Shown here: piece by piece, positions 8,447-16,749 of the stretch
Position numbering within the stretch: position 1 is the stretch's first letter
Layout: the number at the start of each line of letters is the position of its first letter
Assembly: GCA_903924405.1 (NCBI GenBank)
Contig: CAIYBH010000356.1
Coordinates: 1-39,028, forward strand
Length of the DNA stretch: 39,028 nucleotides
Direction: 5' to 3'
From: an uncultured Planctomycetaceae bacterium
Lineage (GTDB): Bacteria > Planctomycetota > Planctomycetia > Planctomycetales > Planctomycetaceae
Made by a program: the position numbers and the translations under genes
The notes under the pieces: model-generated
Seen by the model: the letters and a program-made list of their open reading frames with translations, nothing else
The model's database searches: none
What the model was told of the DNA's origin: nothing

Positions 8447-11400
8447 ATGCGCAACGCAATCCCCCTGCTTGCCACCGTGACTTTCATCAGCTTCTCTGCT
8501 CTTCTTTCAGCAGTCACCATGGTACAACCTCCGAACGATAAGCGTGTCATGGCCAGAGAGCTGCTGGGGCAAAATAATTTCCAGCAAGCCCTGCAACTGT
8601 ACCGCGAACTGCTGGACCAGGACTCGGGGACTCCACAGTCGGCCGAGGACCTGCAACAAGCCGTCCAGTGCCTTGTGAATCTCGGACTGGTGTCAGAGGC
8701 CGATACGCTGGTCGAAAACGCCGTCAGTCGACATGCGGAAAACTTCCACGTCCTGCTGGCGGCCGCCAATGCGTACTCTGCGCTGGAGGATGGCGGATTT
8801 GTGATTGCCGGCAAATTCCAGCGTGGTGGTCATCGCGGTGGTGGCCAGTGGGCCAGTGTGGAAGCCCGTGATCGCGTTCGTTCCCTGCAACTGTTGCTGC
8901 AGGCTCTGCAACTGGCGAAGGCTCAGGGTAACGTGGCCGCGGAACAAACTGCCGCTGTCTGGTTTCAGATCAGCGAACTGATCGGGGCCGTACGCTTCGG
9001 AGAAGCGTGGAAGCTGCAGGAACTGACCAACCTCGAAACCCTGCCGGATTTTGAACTCGGCAATCGCTGGAACTACGGATTTCGCGGCTGGGGCCCGCAA
9101 CCCCGAAGCGGTGCTCCCGTTGATGCGGAAGGCAACCCGATTTTCCACCGCCTGCCGGACGCATGGACCACGGCCACTTCGGACGGCGAACGCTGGCGCT
9201 TCGCGATGGATCAGGTCACTCAACTTGATCCCAAACGGCGCAGCGAAATCGATCTGCTCTGGGCAGCCTTCCTGCAGTCGCAATTCGGTACCGCCACGGC
9301 AGATTCTCCACCACCGGTTGTGATCGTTCCCCAGGCTGTAAACACAGCTGTCGCGGAAACAGCTCCACCCGTTGCTTCCGGACCATGGGCTGTTCGTCAA
9401 TTGGCTGATACCGAAACCATCGCTCGGCTCGCCAATGGCGTGCGACGCTTTTCTCTGCCGGATGAATTCAATTTTCTGCGCATTCTGAATGCCGTTGCGG
9501 AGCGCAACGATGCCTCCCAGGCTCAGGCGCTGGAAGCACTTATTTCAGAACGAATGAGTCGCCACCAGTATCCACAGGCTTCGACGCTGTTGAAGAAATT
9601 ACTGACGGTCGTTTCTGAGGACGCACGGCCCTCCGTCCAAGCCCGCATCGATCAGATCGAAAAGAACTGGATCTCCCTGCTCAGTGCCGGTACACGACCT
9701 GCCGGACAGGGCGCATCGTTTGATATACGCTTTCGCAATGGCCAGAGCGTGACATTCGAAGCCTCCCCGGTTCGCGTTGATCAACTGCTGACAGATGTTC
9801 GCAAATATCTGTCGGCACTCCCCGAGGAGCCCGACTGGAGACGCATGAATATTCAGGATATCGGCTGGATGCTGATCACTGAAGACGCCGGCAAATACCT
9901 CGAAAAACCTGTCGCGTCCTGGAATCTGTCACTGACACCGGCCGCAGAGCACGCCGATACCCTGCAAACCGTCGCTTCGCCCCTGCAGAAAGGGGGCGCC
10001 TACTGGATCACCGCGAAAATGCAGGACGGAAACGAAGCGCGCATGGTCCTGTGGGTGGCCGATCTGGCAATTACTCGGAAACGAGTCGAGCAGGGAACGC
10101 TGTACTTCGTGGCGGACGCCGTCTCCGGGGCCCCTGTCTCCAACGCCGATCTCGAATTCTTCGGCTGGCATCAGGATTACTCGCGCCCTCAGGGCACACG
10201 TATCCTGACAAGTCGGTTTGCCGACCGAACCGATGACAACGGATTCTGCATTCCTCAGGCTCAAACCGCGCCGCACCAATGGGTGACCATTGCTCGCACA
10301 AAAGATGGTCGCTTCGCGTTTGATGGCTTCTCCAACCTCTGGAACCCCGAGAAAATTGAGCCCCTGGCATTCAGCCCCATACGAATCTATGCCATCACCG
10401 ATCGTCCGATTTATCGACCGGATCACACAGTTCGCTATCGCATCTGGCATCGAAATCCACGGTTTGATGCCGCAGAAAACTCAAAGGCCGAACAGGATTG
10501 CTGGGTTCAGATTCGTGATCCGAAAGGGGAAATCATCTTTGAACAGCAGTCAAAAACTGATCGCTGGGCCGGTGTCGACGGCGAATGGGTGATTCCTCCG
10601 GAAGCGACTCCTGGAACCTATCAGATCGGAATTGCGGAGGAACGAGTTGTCCCGCAGGTCATCCGCAGAAATGGTCAGGCTGTTCAGGTTCCCGGGCGTG
10701 AACGAGTCCTGTTGGGAGGCGGTAGTTTTGCGATTGAAGAATATCGCAAACCGGAATACGAGGTCGTGATCGAGGCACCTGACAAGCCCGTTCGACTGGG
10801 TGAAAAAATTCAGGCGAAGGTCACTGCGAAATACTTCTTCGGTGCTCCCGTTACGGACGCCCGAGTTCACTACAAAGTCGAACGAACAAAACAGGATCAG
10901 CGCTGGTTTCCCGTCGCACGCTGGGATTGGCTCTATTCGCCGGGTTACTGGTGGTACACGCCATCTTATGATTGGTACCCTGGTTTCAGCAAATGGGGCT
11001 GCCTGCCCCCGATGCCTCCATGGGCTGGCTGGAATCCTGACCCTCCGGAGGTTGTTTCTGAAGGCGATGCGGATCTCAACGCTGACGGGACGCTGACCAT
11101 TGAGATTGATTCCGCATCAGCTCTGGAAAACCACGGTGACAGTGACCACAGCTACTCGATTTCCGCCGAAGTCATGGATCGCTCCCGACGCACCATTATC
11201 GGTTCAGGCCGCGTACTGGTGGCTCGCGAACCATTCCGCGTCTTCACATGGACGGATCAGGGCCACTATCAGTCTGACGACACAATTGAGCTCGGATTTC
11301 AGGCACGTACCCCGGATGGCAAACCTGTCGCCAGCCAGGGTAAGGTCCGTCTGTTCTCGGTGCACTACGATGGCAGCGACAAACCTGTAGAACAGGAGCT

Positions 11401-14400
11401 GCAGGCGTGGGATGCCGCGACCGATGCAGCAGGGTCCGGAAGTCTGAAACTGCGGGTACCACAGTCCGGCCAGTTCCGACTCAGCGTGACGCTTGCTGAT
11501 GCCGAAGGTCATCAGCAGGAGGGTGCTACGGTGCTGTTTGTGCGTGGCCCTGATGATCGTGGCACGGACTATCGCTTCAATGACCTGGAACTGATTACCG
11601 ATAAGCGGGAATACGCCCCCGGCGAGACAGCCCGAATCCAGATCAACACGAATCACATCGACAGTACTGTGCTGCTGTTTGTCCGCCCTGTGAATGGACT
11701 CTGTCCTCAACCGCAGGTCCTGCGGTTGCAGGGAAAGAGTACTCTTTTTGAACTTCCCATCACTGCCGATGATCAGCCGAATATCTTTATCGAGGCACTG
11801 ACTATTGCAGACGGAAAAGTTCATACGGCCATTCGCGAACTTGTAGTGCCGCCCGAACAACGCGTGACCAATGTCGAGGTGCAGTCGGAGACGCAAATGT
11901 CCCGACCGGGCGACGAGGCTCGTGTGCAGGTTCGTCTCACTGATCTTCAGGGACAACCCGTTCAGGGAAATGTGGTGGTCTCAGTTTATGATGCCAGCCT
12001 TGAGGCGATCGCGGCCAGTACGATTCCCGAAATCCGGCGTTTCTTCTGGGACGTTCGACGATCACATATGCTCACGGTTGAATCCAGCCTGCAGCGTCAG
12101 TCCAGCCCCATCATCAGGGACAACGAACTGGTGATGCAACCCCTGTACAATCAGTACGCCACGGGGGCGATGGGCGGTGGTGACGCACTGTACCGTTCCG
12201 AAGGTCAACCTCGTTTCAATCTCGCGGCCGGAATGGCCGTCGCTGACAGTGCTCCTATGGAAATGGGCGCCCCCGCGGCAAAAATGATGGCTGGTGGTAT
12301 GCCCGGCGCGCCGCCGGGTGCTCCCCCCGCCGGCGAAGCACCTGCAGCCGTGCGTTCTGCCTTCGCTGATACGGCCTGGTGGGTGGCTTCCACCACGTCC
12401 GATGACAAGGGAATTGTCAGCTTCACATTCCGCGTGCCAGACAATCTGACAACGTGGAAAATCAAAGTCTGGACCATGGCCGACGGAACACGCGTCGGAT
12501 CCGGTGAAGCCAGCCTCATCGCTCGCCGCAACCTGATGATCCGCCCTCAGGCACCACGCTTCTTCACAGAACAGGATCAACTGGTACTGTCCGGAATCGT
12601 CCACAACTACCTCGCCTCCGAAAAATCTGTCCGGGTTGTCCTTGAAAATGAAGATGGACATCTTCAGTTACTGTCCAGTGCAGAACAGCAGATCACGCTG
12701 GCACCAAATGGTGAAGCCCGCGTTGACTGGCGAGTCCATGTGAAGAAATCCGGTCAGACCACACTCAGAATGAAGGCCCTTACGGACGAAGAATCCGACG
12801 CCGTTGAACTCTCACTCCCGGTACAGGTCCACGGCATGCTGAAAACAGAAAGCTTTTCCAGCGTGATTCGTCCAGAGGGTCAGTCAGCATCCTTCACCAT
12901 CGATGTTCCGGAGCAGCGCCTTTCCGAACAGTCACGCCTTGAAATCCGCTACAGCCCAACACTGGCAACCGCTCTTATCGATACGCTGCCATGGCTGATC
13001 GAATACCCCTGGGGCTGTACTGAGCAGACGCTCAATCGTTTTCTGCCCGCCGTGCTCGTACAGCGAACACTGCAGACCATGGGCGTGAATCTGGCTCAAA
13101 TCCGACAGCAGCGAATCAGTCTGGACGCGCAACAAAGCTATCGCGGCAAATTCCCGGCACACTGGGGCAGCCCACCCGCGGTGCAAACTCGTGACCTCAG
13201 GGAATTGCCGGCCGGATTCGGACGCGGCAGCAGTACCCTTGCGAACTGGATTCAGGAACACATCGACGCAGATACCAACGCTCGAATGGGATTGCCTAAG
13301 TCATTCAATCCCGTCTTTGATGATGGTCAGATGAAACGACTCGTCCGTGACGGTCTGCAGTCACTTTCCGAAGCACAACTCTCCGATGGTGGCTGGGGCT
13401 GGTTTTCCGGGTACGGAGAACGTAGCTCCGCGCATATCACTGCGCAAGTTGTACACGGATTAACCATCGCTCGACAGAACGACGTGCCCGTCCTGCCGGA
13501 TGTCCTGCAGCGTGGGGTCGAATGGCTTCAGAATTATCAGGCCACAGAACTCGCCCGGCTCCGCGAAGGGGATAAGCATCGCGCCGATCCCGCACGGAAA
13601 GGTCAGGCCGATTACAAGACCTCCGCTGACCATCTCGATGCCTTCGTCGCCAGTGTGCTCTGCGAGCATTCGCTTTCTGACGCAGCGATGAACGAGTACC
13701 TGCATCGCGACCGGGGAAATCTTACCGTCTACGGTATGGCGCTCACTGCCACCGTCATGCATAAGATGCAGGATCTTCCCAAACGTGATCTGCTGCTGCA
13801 GAACATTGAACAGTTTCTGGAACAGGACGAAACCAATCAGACCGCATGGTTGCGACTTCCCGAAACCAGCTGGTGGTACTGGTATGGCAGCGATACTGAA
13901 GCCATGGCCGTGTATCTGAAACTCCTGACGGCCATCCGCCCCGAAAACCCTGTGGCGCCGCGGCTCGTTAAGTACCTGCTCAACAATCGCAAAAGCGCCA
14001 GCCACTGGAACAGTACCCGTGACACCGCCATGGTGGTCGAGGCCATGGCGGAATACGTGAGAGCGACCGGTGAAAACAAACCGGAAATGACCGTGGAAAT
14101 CCTGATCGACGGACAGGTCCGCAGGACAGTGGATATCACTCCGGAGAATCTCTTCAGTTTTGAGAACTCACTGATTCTGGAAGGCGACGATGTCACTACC
14201 GGAAAACACACCGTGGAAGTTCGCCGCAAGGGCCGCGGGCCGCTCTGGATCTCTGCCTCACTGACCACGTTCGCAAAAACCGATTTCCTCACAGCAGCCG
14301 GCCTTGAAGTCAACATCAGCCGCCGGTTCTATCGCCTTCAGCCCGAAGATCGGATAGAACGCGTCCGCGGCAGTCGTGGACAAGTCGTCGAACAGAAAGT

Positions 14401-14782
14401 TTCCGGGTTCAAACGCATTCCGATCGATTCCACCACAGGACTCCCCAGTGGCACACTGGTCGAGGTGGAACTGTTGATTGACAGCAAAAATGACTACGAA
14501 TATCTGCAGATTGTCGATCACAAACCCAGCGGCTTTGAACCTGACGATCAGCGCAGCGGCTACGTCTTCGAGGGCCTGCATGCCTGGAGAGAACTGCGTG
14601 ACAATCGCGTCAGCTTCTTCCTGACAAACCTCGCACGGGGACAGCACAGCATTAGCTACCGAATGCGTGCTGAAGCGCCGGGTAACGTTAGTGCGCTACC
14701 GGCAACCATCGAAGGCATGTACTCGCCCGAACTGGTCGGTAACAGTGATGAAATGCGACTCACAGTAGAGGATTCGAAATAA
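8447..14782 (+). CDS. large alpha-2-macroglobulin family protein with intact thioester
   Basis: A 2111-residue exported protein of the alpha-2-macroglobulin family, which traps proteases by covalent thioester attachment after bait cleavage. The N terminus is a signal peptide or anchor without a lipobox cysteine, followed by about 330 residues of helical, TPR-like sequence absent from the E. coli homologue. An MG domain is marked by DRPIYRPDHTVRYR from residue 652. A low-complexity Met/Gly/Pro/Ala stretch (about 1255-1305) is the likely bait region. The A2M core starts near TAWW (1309-1312). The thioester motif CTEQ is at 1524-1527 within YPWGCTEQT, followed by the helical thioester domain (DGGWGWFSG) and a C-terminal MG/receptor-like domain (HKPSGFEPDD, EGMYSPE). 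AGGA (8435-8438) lies eight bases before the ATG. The usual proteobacterial partner pbpC is absent. Confidence 0.92.
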   Translation: MRNAIPLLATVTFISFSALLSAVTMVQPPNDKRVMARELLGQNNFQQALQLYRELLDQDSGTPQSAEDLQQAVQCLVNLGLVSEADTLVENAVSRHAENFHVLLAAANAYSALEDGGFVIAGKFQRGGHRGGGQWASVEARDRVRSLQLLLQALQLAKAQGNVAAEQTAAVWFQISELIGAVRFGEAWKLQELTNLETLPDFELGNRWNYGFRGWGPQPRSGAPVDAEGNPIFHRLPDAWTTATSDGERWRFAMDQVTQLDPKRRSEIDLLWAAFLQSQFGTATADSPPPVVIVPQAVNTAVAETAPPVASGPWAVRQLADTETIARLANGVRRFSLPDEFNFLRILNAVAERNDASQAQALEALISERMSRHQYPQASTLLKKLLTVVSEDARPSVQARIDQIEKNWISLLSAGTRPAGQGASFDIRFRNGQSVTFEASPVRVDQLLTDVRKYLSALPEEPDWRRMNIQDIGWMLITEDAGKYLEKPVASWNLSLTPAAEHADTLQTVASPLQKGGAYWITAKMQDGNEARMVLWVADLAITRKRVEQGTLYFVADAVSGAPVSNADLEFFGWHQDYSRPQGTRILTSRFADRTDDNGFCIPQAQTAPHQWVTIARTKDGRFAFDGFSNLWNPEKIEPLAFSPIRIYAITDRPIYRPDHTVRYRIWHRNPRFDAAENSKAEQDCWVQIRDPKGEIIFEQQSKTDRWAGVDGEWVIPPEATPGTYQIGIAEERVVPQVIRRNGQAVQVPGRERVLLGGGSFAIEEYRKPEYEVVIEAPDKPVRLGEKIQAKVTAKYFFGAPVTDARVHYKVERTKQDQRWFPVARWDWLYSPGYWWYTPSYDWYPGFSKWGCLPPMPPWAGWNPDPPEVVSEGDADLNADGTLTIEIDSASALENHGDSDHSYSISAEVMDRSRRTIIGSGRVLVAREPFRVFTWTDQGHYQSDDTIELGFQARTPDGKPVASQGKVRLFSVHYDGSDKPVEQELQAWDAATDAAGSGSLKLRVPQSGQFRLSVTLADAEGHQQEGATVLFVRGPDDRGTDYRFNDLELITDKREYAPGETARIQINTNHIDSTVLLFVRPVNGLCPQPQVLRLQGKSTLFELPITADDQPNIFIEALTIADGKVHTAIRELVVPPEQRVTNVEVQSETQMSRPGDEARVQVRLTDLQGQPVQGNVVVSVYDASLEAIAASTIPEIRRFFWDVRRSHMLTVESSLQRQSSPIIRDNELVMQPLYNQYATGAMGGGDALYRSEGQPRFNLAAGMAVADSAPMEMGAPAAKMMAGGMPGAPPGAPPAGEAPAAVRSAFADTAWWVASTTSDDKGIVSFTFRVPDNLTTWKIKVWTMADGTRVGSGEASLIARRNLMIRPQAPRFFTEQDQLVLSGIVHNYLASEKSVRVVLENEDGHLQLLSSAEQQITLAPNGEARVDWRVHVKKSGQTTLRMKALTDEESDAVELSLPVQVHGMLKTESFSSVIRPEGQSASFTIDVPEQRLSEQSRLEIRYSPTLATALIDTLPWLIEYPWGCTEQTLNRFLPAVLVQRTLQTMGVNLAQIRQQRISLDAQQSYRGKFPAHWGSPPAVQTRDLRELPAGFGRGSSTLANWIQEHIDADTNARMGLPKSFNPVFDDGQMKRLVRDGLQSLSEAQLSDGGWGWFSGYGERSSAHITAQVVHGLTIARQNDVPVLPDVLQRGVEWLQNYQATELARLREGDKHRADPARKGQADYKTSADHLDAFVASVLCEHSLSDAAMNEYLHRDRGNLTVYGMALTATVMHKMQDLPKRDLLLQNIEQFLEQDETNQTAWLRLPETSWWYWYGSDTEAMAVYLKLLTAIRPENPVAPRLVKYLLNNRKSASHWNSTRDTAMVVEAMAEYVRATGENKPEMTVEILIDGQVRRTVDITPENLFSFENSLILEGDDVTTGKHTVEVRRKGRGPLWISASLTTFAKTDFLTAAGLEVNISRRFYRLQPEDRIERVRGSRGQVVEQKVSGFKRIPIDSTTGLPSGTLVEVELLIDSKNDYEYLQIVDHKPSGFEPDDQRSGYVFEGLHAWRELRDNRVSFFLTNLARGQHSISYRMRAEAPGNVSALPATIEGMYSPELVGNSDEMRLTVEDSK

Positions 14783-14796
14783 TGTCGAACCAGTCA

Positions 14797-14842
14797 GGGC
14801 TCCGCTTCAGTCGTCGCCGTCCGCGAACGCTCTGCGGAGCCC
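14797..14842. repeat. inverted repeat downstream of the macroglobulin gene
   Basis: Nine-base perfect arms GGGCTCCGC (14797-14805) and GCGGAGCCC (14834-14842) enclose a 28-base loop, starting 15 bases after the macroglobulin stop codon. No T run follows, so it is not a standard intrinsic terminator. It may protect the 3' end of the message or be a repeat remnant. Confidence 0.4.
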
Positions 14843-14936
14843 GGCTTACAGCCAAATCTGCAAGGCATGTTGTCCCCTCCTGAATGCGCGTATCCTGTTC
14901 CCGCCCTGTGATGTTCTGAGAACTTGATCGTTGACG

Positions 14937-15239
14937 ATGAACTCCAGTTGCCTGTTGCTTGTACTGACCGGTCCGCTGCAAACTGCCATCGGACGCACTG
15001 AAGTGTCGATCTGCTGTCCCGAAGTCTGTCGATTGGGGGAGATCCTGACGATTTTTCTGCAGCAGTATCCTGAGGCGATCCGAGTCCTTGGTCTGCAGCA
15101 CGTGAACGGCCAGTCCCTTCAACAAATCCCGCCGGGTCTATTGGTGCTTAAGGACAACACGCTGCTGCCTGGAAAGCCGGACACAGAGATCCGGGCGACC
15201 GGACGTTTGACGCTGATGCCGATGATCAGTGGGGGATGA
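14937..15239 (+). CDS. MoaD/ThiS-like ubiquitin-fold sulfur carrier
   Basis: A 100-residue protein with beta-grasp pattern and a C-terminal ISGG followed directly by the stop codon. The final segment, TEIRATGRLTLMPMISGG, parallels the end of MoaD (GDEVALIPPVSGG). Such proteins are adenylated at the terminal glycine by an E1-like enzyme and then carry sulfur as a thiocarboxylate, for molybdopterin or tungstopterin, thiamine or other products. The E1-like gene follows immediately. At 100 residues it is longer than typical MoaD (about 80). The ATG at 14937 is taken; an in-frame TTG six bases earlier is possible. The acceptor pathway is not in the window, since no moaE, moaA or oxidoreductase gene is adjacent. 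Confidence 0.75.
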   Translation: MNSSCLLLVLTGPLQTAIGRTEVSICCPEVCRLGEILTIFLQQYPEAIRVLGLQHVNGQSLQQIPPGLLVLKDNTLLPGKPDTEIRATGRLTLMPMISGG

Positions 15240-15243
15240 TGAC

Positions 15244-15975
15244 ATGCAGCCTGAACTCACGGCCGACGAATTGAGTACTTACGAATGGCAACTGGACATT
15301 GAAGGATTTGGCCAGTCCGGACAAGCCCTGCTGAAGAATTCGACCGTCCTGATCAGTCGTGTCGGGGGACTTGGATCTGTCGTCGCCTACGAACTGGCCG
15401 CGGCCGGTGTAGGCCGACTGATCCTGGCCCATGCCGGAAACGTACAACCGTCCGACCTGAACCGCCAGATCCTGATGACCCATGACTGGATTGGGAAGCC
15501 GCGAGTACTGTCAGCCGAAAGACGCCTTAAAGAACTCAACCCCCGACTGGAAATCATCGCGATTGAAGAAAATCTGCATACGGACAATGCAGAACGAATC
15601 GTCAGCCAGGCCGACTGCGTCGTGGATGCAGCCCCTATGTTTCAGGAGCGACTGGCGATGAACGACGCCGCAGAGCGCCTTGGAAAACCCGTCGTGGAAG
15701 CCGCGATGTATGAACTGGAGGCATCACTGACTATTATCCAGCCCCCGGAAACACTGCGGTTTCGGGATCTGGTTCCCGACGTGCCTGCCGGATGGCAGCG
15801 CCGCTTCCCGGTCTTTGGGGCTGTCAGCGGGACGATAGGCTGCCTTGCAGCTATGGAAGCCATCAAACTCCTCGCAGGCTTCGGGACTCCACTGAAAAAC
15901 CGCCTGCTGCGCATGAATCTCAGAACCATGCAATTCAACCTGGTTCGCCTGAAAAACGACGAACACGCTGGCTGA
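15244..15975 (+). CDS. ThiF/MoeB/HesA-family E1-like adenylyltransferase, zinc-less
   Basis: A 243-residue minimal E1-type enzyme predicted to adenylate the C-terminal glycine of the preceding MoaD-like protein. The nucleotide loop is VGGLGS (residues 40-45), the arginine motif is DLNRQ (71-75), and the conserved aspartate lies in CVVDAAP (Asp128). Two features are unusual. The usual D-x-D after the second strand reads HAG (63-65). The two CxxC zinc pairs of MoeB are absent: the region from FRDLVPD to GTIGCLAAMEAIK has one cysteine. The ATG at 15244 has GGGGGA eight bases upstream and lies five bases after the stop of the carrier gene; a GTG at 15229 would overlap it. The pair is clearly an operon. 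Confidence 0.85.
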   Translation: MQPELTADELSTYEWQLDIEGFGQSGQALLKNSTVLISRVGGLGSVVAYELAAAGVGRLILAHAGNVQPSDLNRQILMTHDWIGKPRVLSAERRLKELNPRLEIIAIEENLHTDNAERIVSQADCVVDAAPMFQERLAMNDAAERLGKPVVEAAMYELEASLTIIQPPETLRFRDLVPDVPAGWQRRFPVFGAVSGTIGCLAAMEAIKLLAGFGTPLKNRLLRMNLRTMQFNLVRLKNDEHAG

Positions 15976-16681
15976 TCACCCACAATTCTGACAAACCGAC
16001 AAGGCAGCGATTCAGCCTCGGATAAGGCTTTCCCCCTGTTGCTGGCATAAGAGCTGCGGACCGGCACGGCATCAGTCGGGTGAATACACCTCGCCCATCG
16101 CCGTGCGATCGCTGCATCATCAACCACCCACCGTCAATCTCAGGGCAATGCTGCGGAAAATCAACCTGTCCGCAAAATCTGAAATCTCAACCCGCGACCA
16201 CCAGCCCGGACATCACCGCCTTCCAGCCGCCCCCACGACTGTACCGTAGCCCTTTTGAAACTCGCCCTATCGACTGCCTGCTGGATCCGCCTTGCCTACC
16301 TCGGGGGACACACCATCAGGCACCACGGAACACGCCTCGGTGTTCCCCGTCGGCAACGCGTCATGAGTGGTCTCCAGCCTGCCTTCAAAGGCGAAGTAAA
16401 CGCGTTTGCTTTGGTTTTTTGCTCTGTTTTCAACTTTCGGGGACACACCACAGCAGATCTTTCCCATCTGCGTTTGGGGACACACCAACCAGTATTCGGG
16501 GGCACACGATTGAACGTCCCGGGAGTTGCTGATGTGTGCGATTGTGACGCGTACACGTTCACCAGCGACCGCCAACGCTGATGGGGACTCCAGAACACCA
16601 TTTAGCAGCTTCACTGGCCCCAGACACGGAATCCTTCTGGTGGCCGCCGCGCGCATCGACACCCAAAAACAACAAAATCAA
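15976..16681. other. gene-free region with short repeats
   Basis: About 700 bp without a gene. The right half contains repeated GGGGACACACC motifs (separate entry). Short minus-strand frames there are translations of the repeats. The left half shows nothing recognisable. Confidence 0.5.
16303..16510. repeat. cluster of GGGGACACACCA-type repeats
   Basis: The motif GGGGACACACCA occurs at 16304-16315, 16439-16450 and 16476-16487, with a related GGGGGCACACGA at about 16498-16509. Between them is a small hairpin (GGAACAC-gcctcg-GTGTTCC, about 16325-16344). Runs of this kind are often seen as RAYT/REP-type debris in environmental genomes, but no transposase is present. Confidence 0.5.
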
Positions 16682-16709
16682 TTGACATGCGACACATTTA
16701 TCGTACGAT
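16682..16709 (+). promoter_or_regulatory. sigma70-like promoter of the two-ATPase operon
   Basis: A perfect TTGACA (16682-16687) is followed after 16 bases by TACGAT (16704-16709), which keeps four of six consensus bases. It lies about 40 bases before the first start codon. The -10 lies inside an 18-bp palindrome. Confidence 0.55.
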
Positions 16710-16713
16710 AAAT
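16696..16713. promoter_or_regulatory. 18-bp perfect palindrome, probable repressor operator
   Basis: ATTTATCGTACGATAAAT is its own reverse complement over all 18 bases and covers the -10 element of the ATPase promoter. A dimeric repressor bound here would block RNA polymerase. No repressor gene is adjacent; the winged-helix segment in the second ATPase is one possible self-regulator. Confidence 0.6.
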
Positions 16714-16734
16714 AAATAACGCGACAAAAAAATC

Positions 16735-16739
16735 AGGAG
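16735..16739 (+). promoter_or_regulatory. ribosome binding site fixing a GTG start
   Basis: AGGAG lies 10 bases before GTG at 16750 and supports that codon as the start of the first ATPase. Confidence 0.6.
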
Positions 16740-16749
16740 TTGCAGCTCA

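Noticed and set aside
16267..16662. Two minus-strand frames of 101-131 codons
   Set aside because: They are read through the GGGGACACACCA repeats, overlap each other in different frames and lack ribosome sites.
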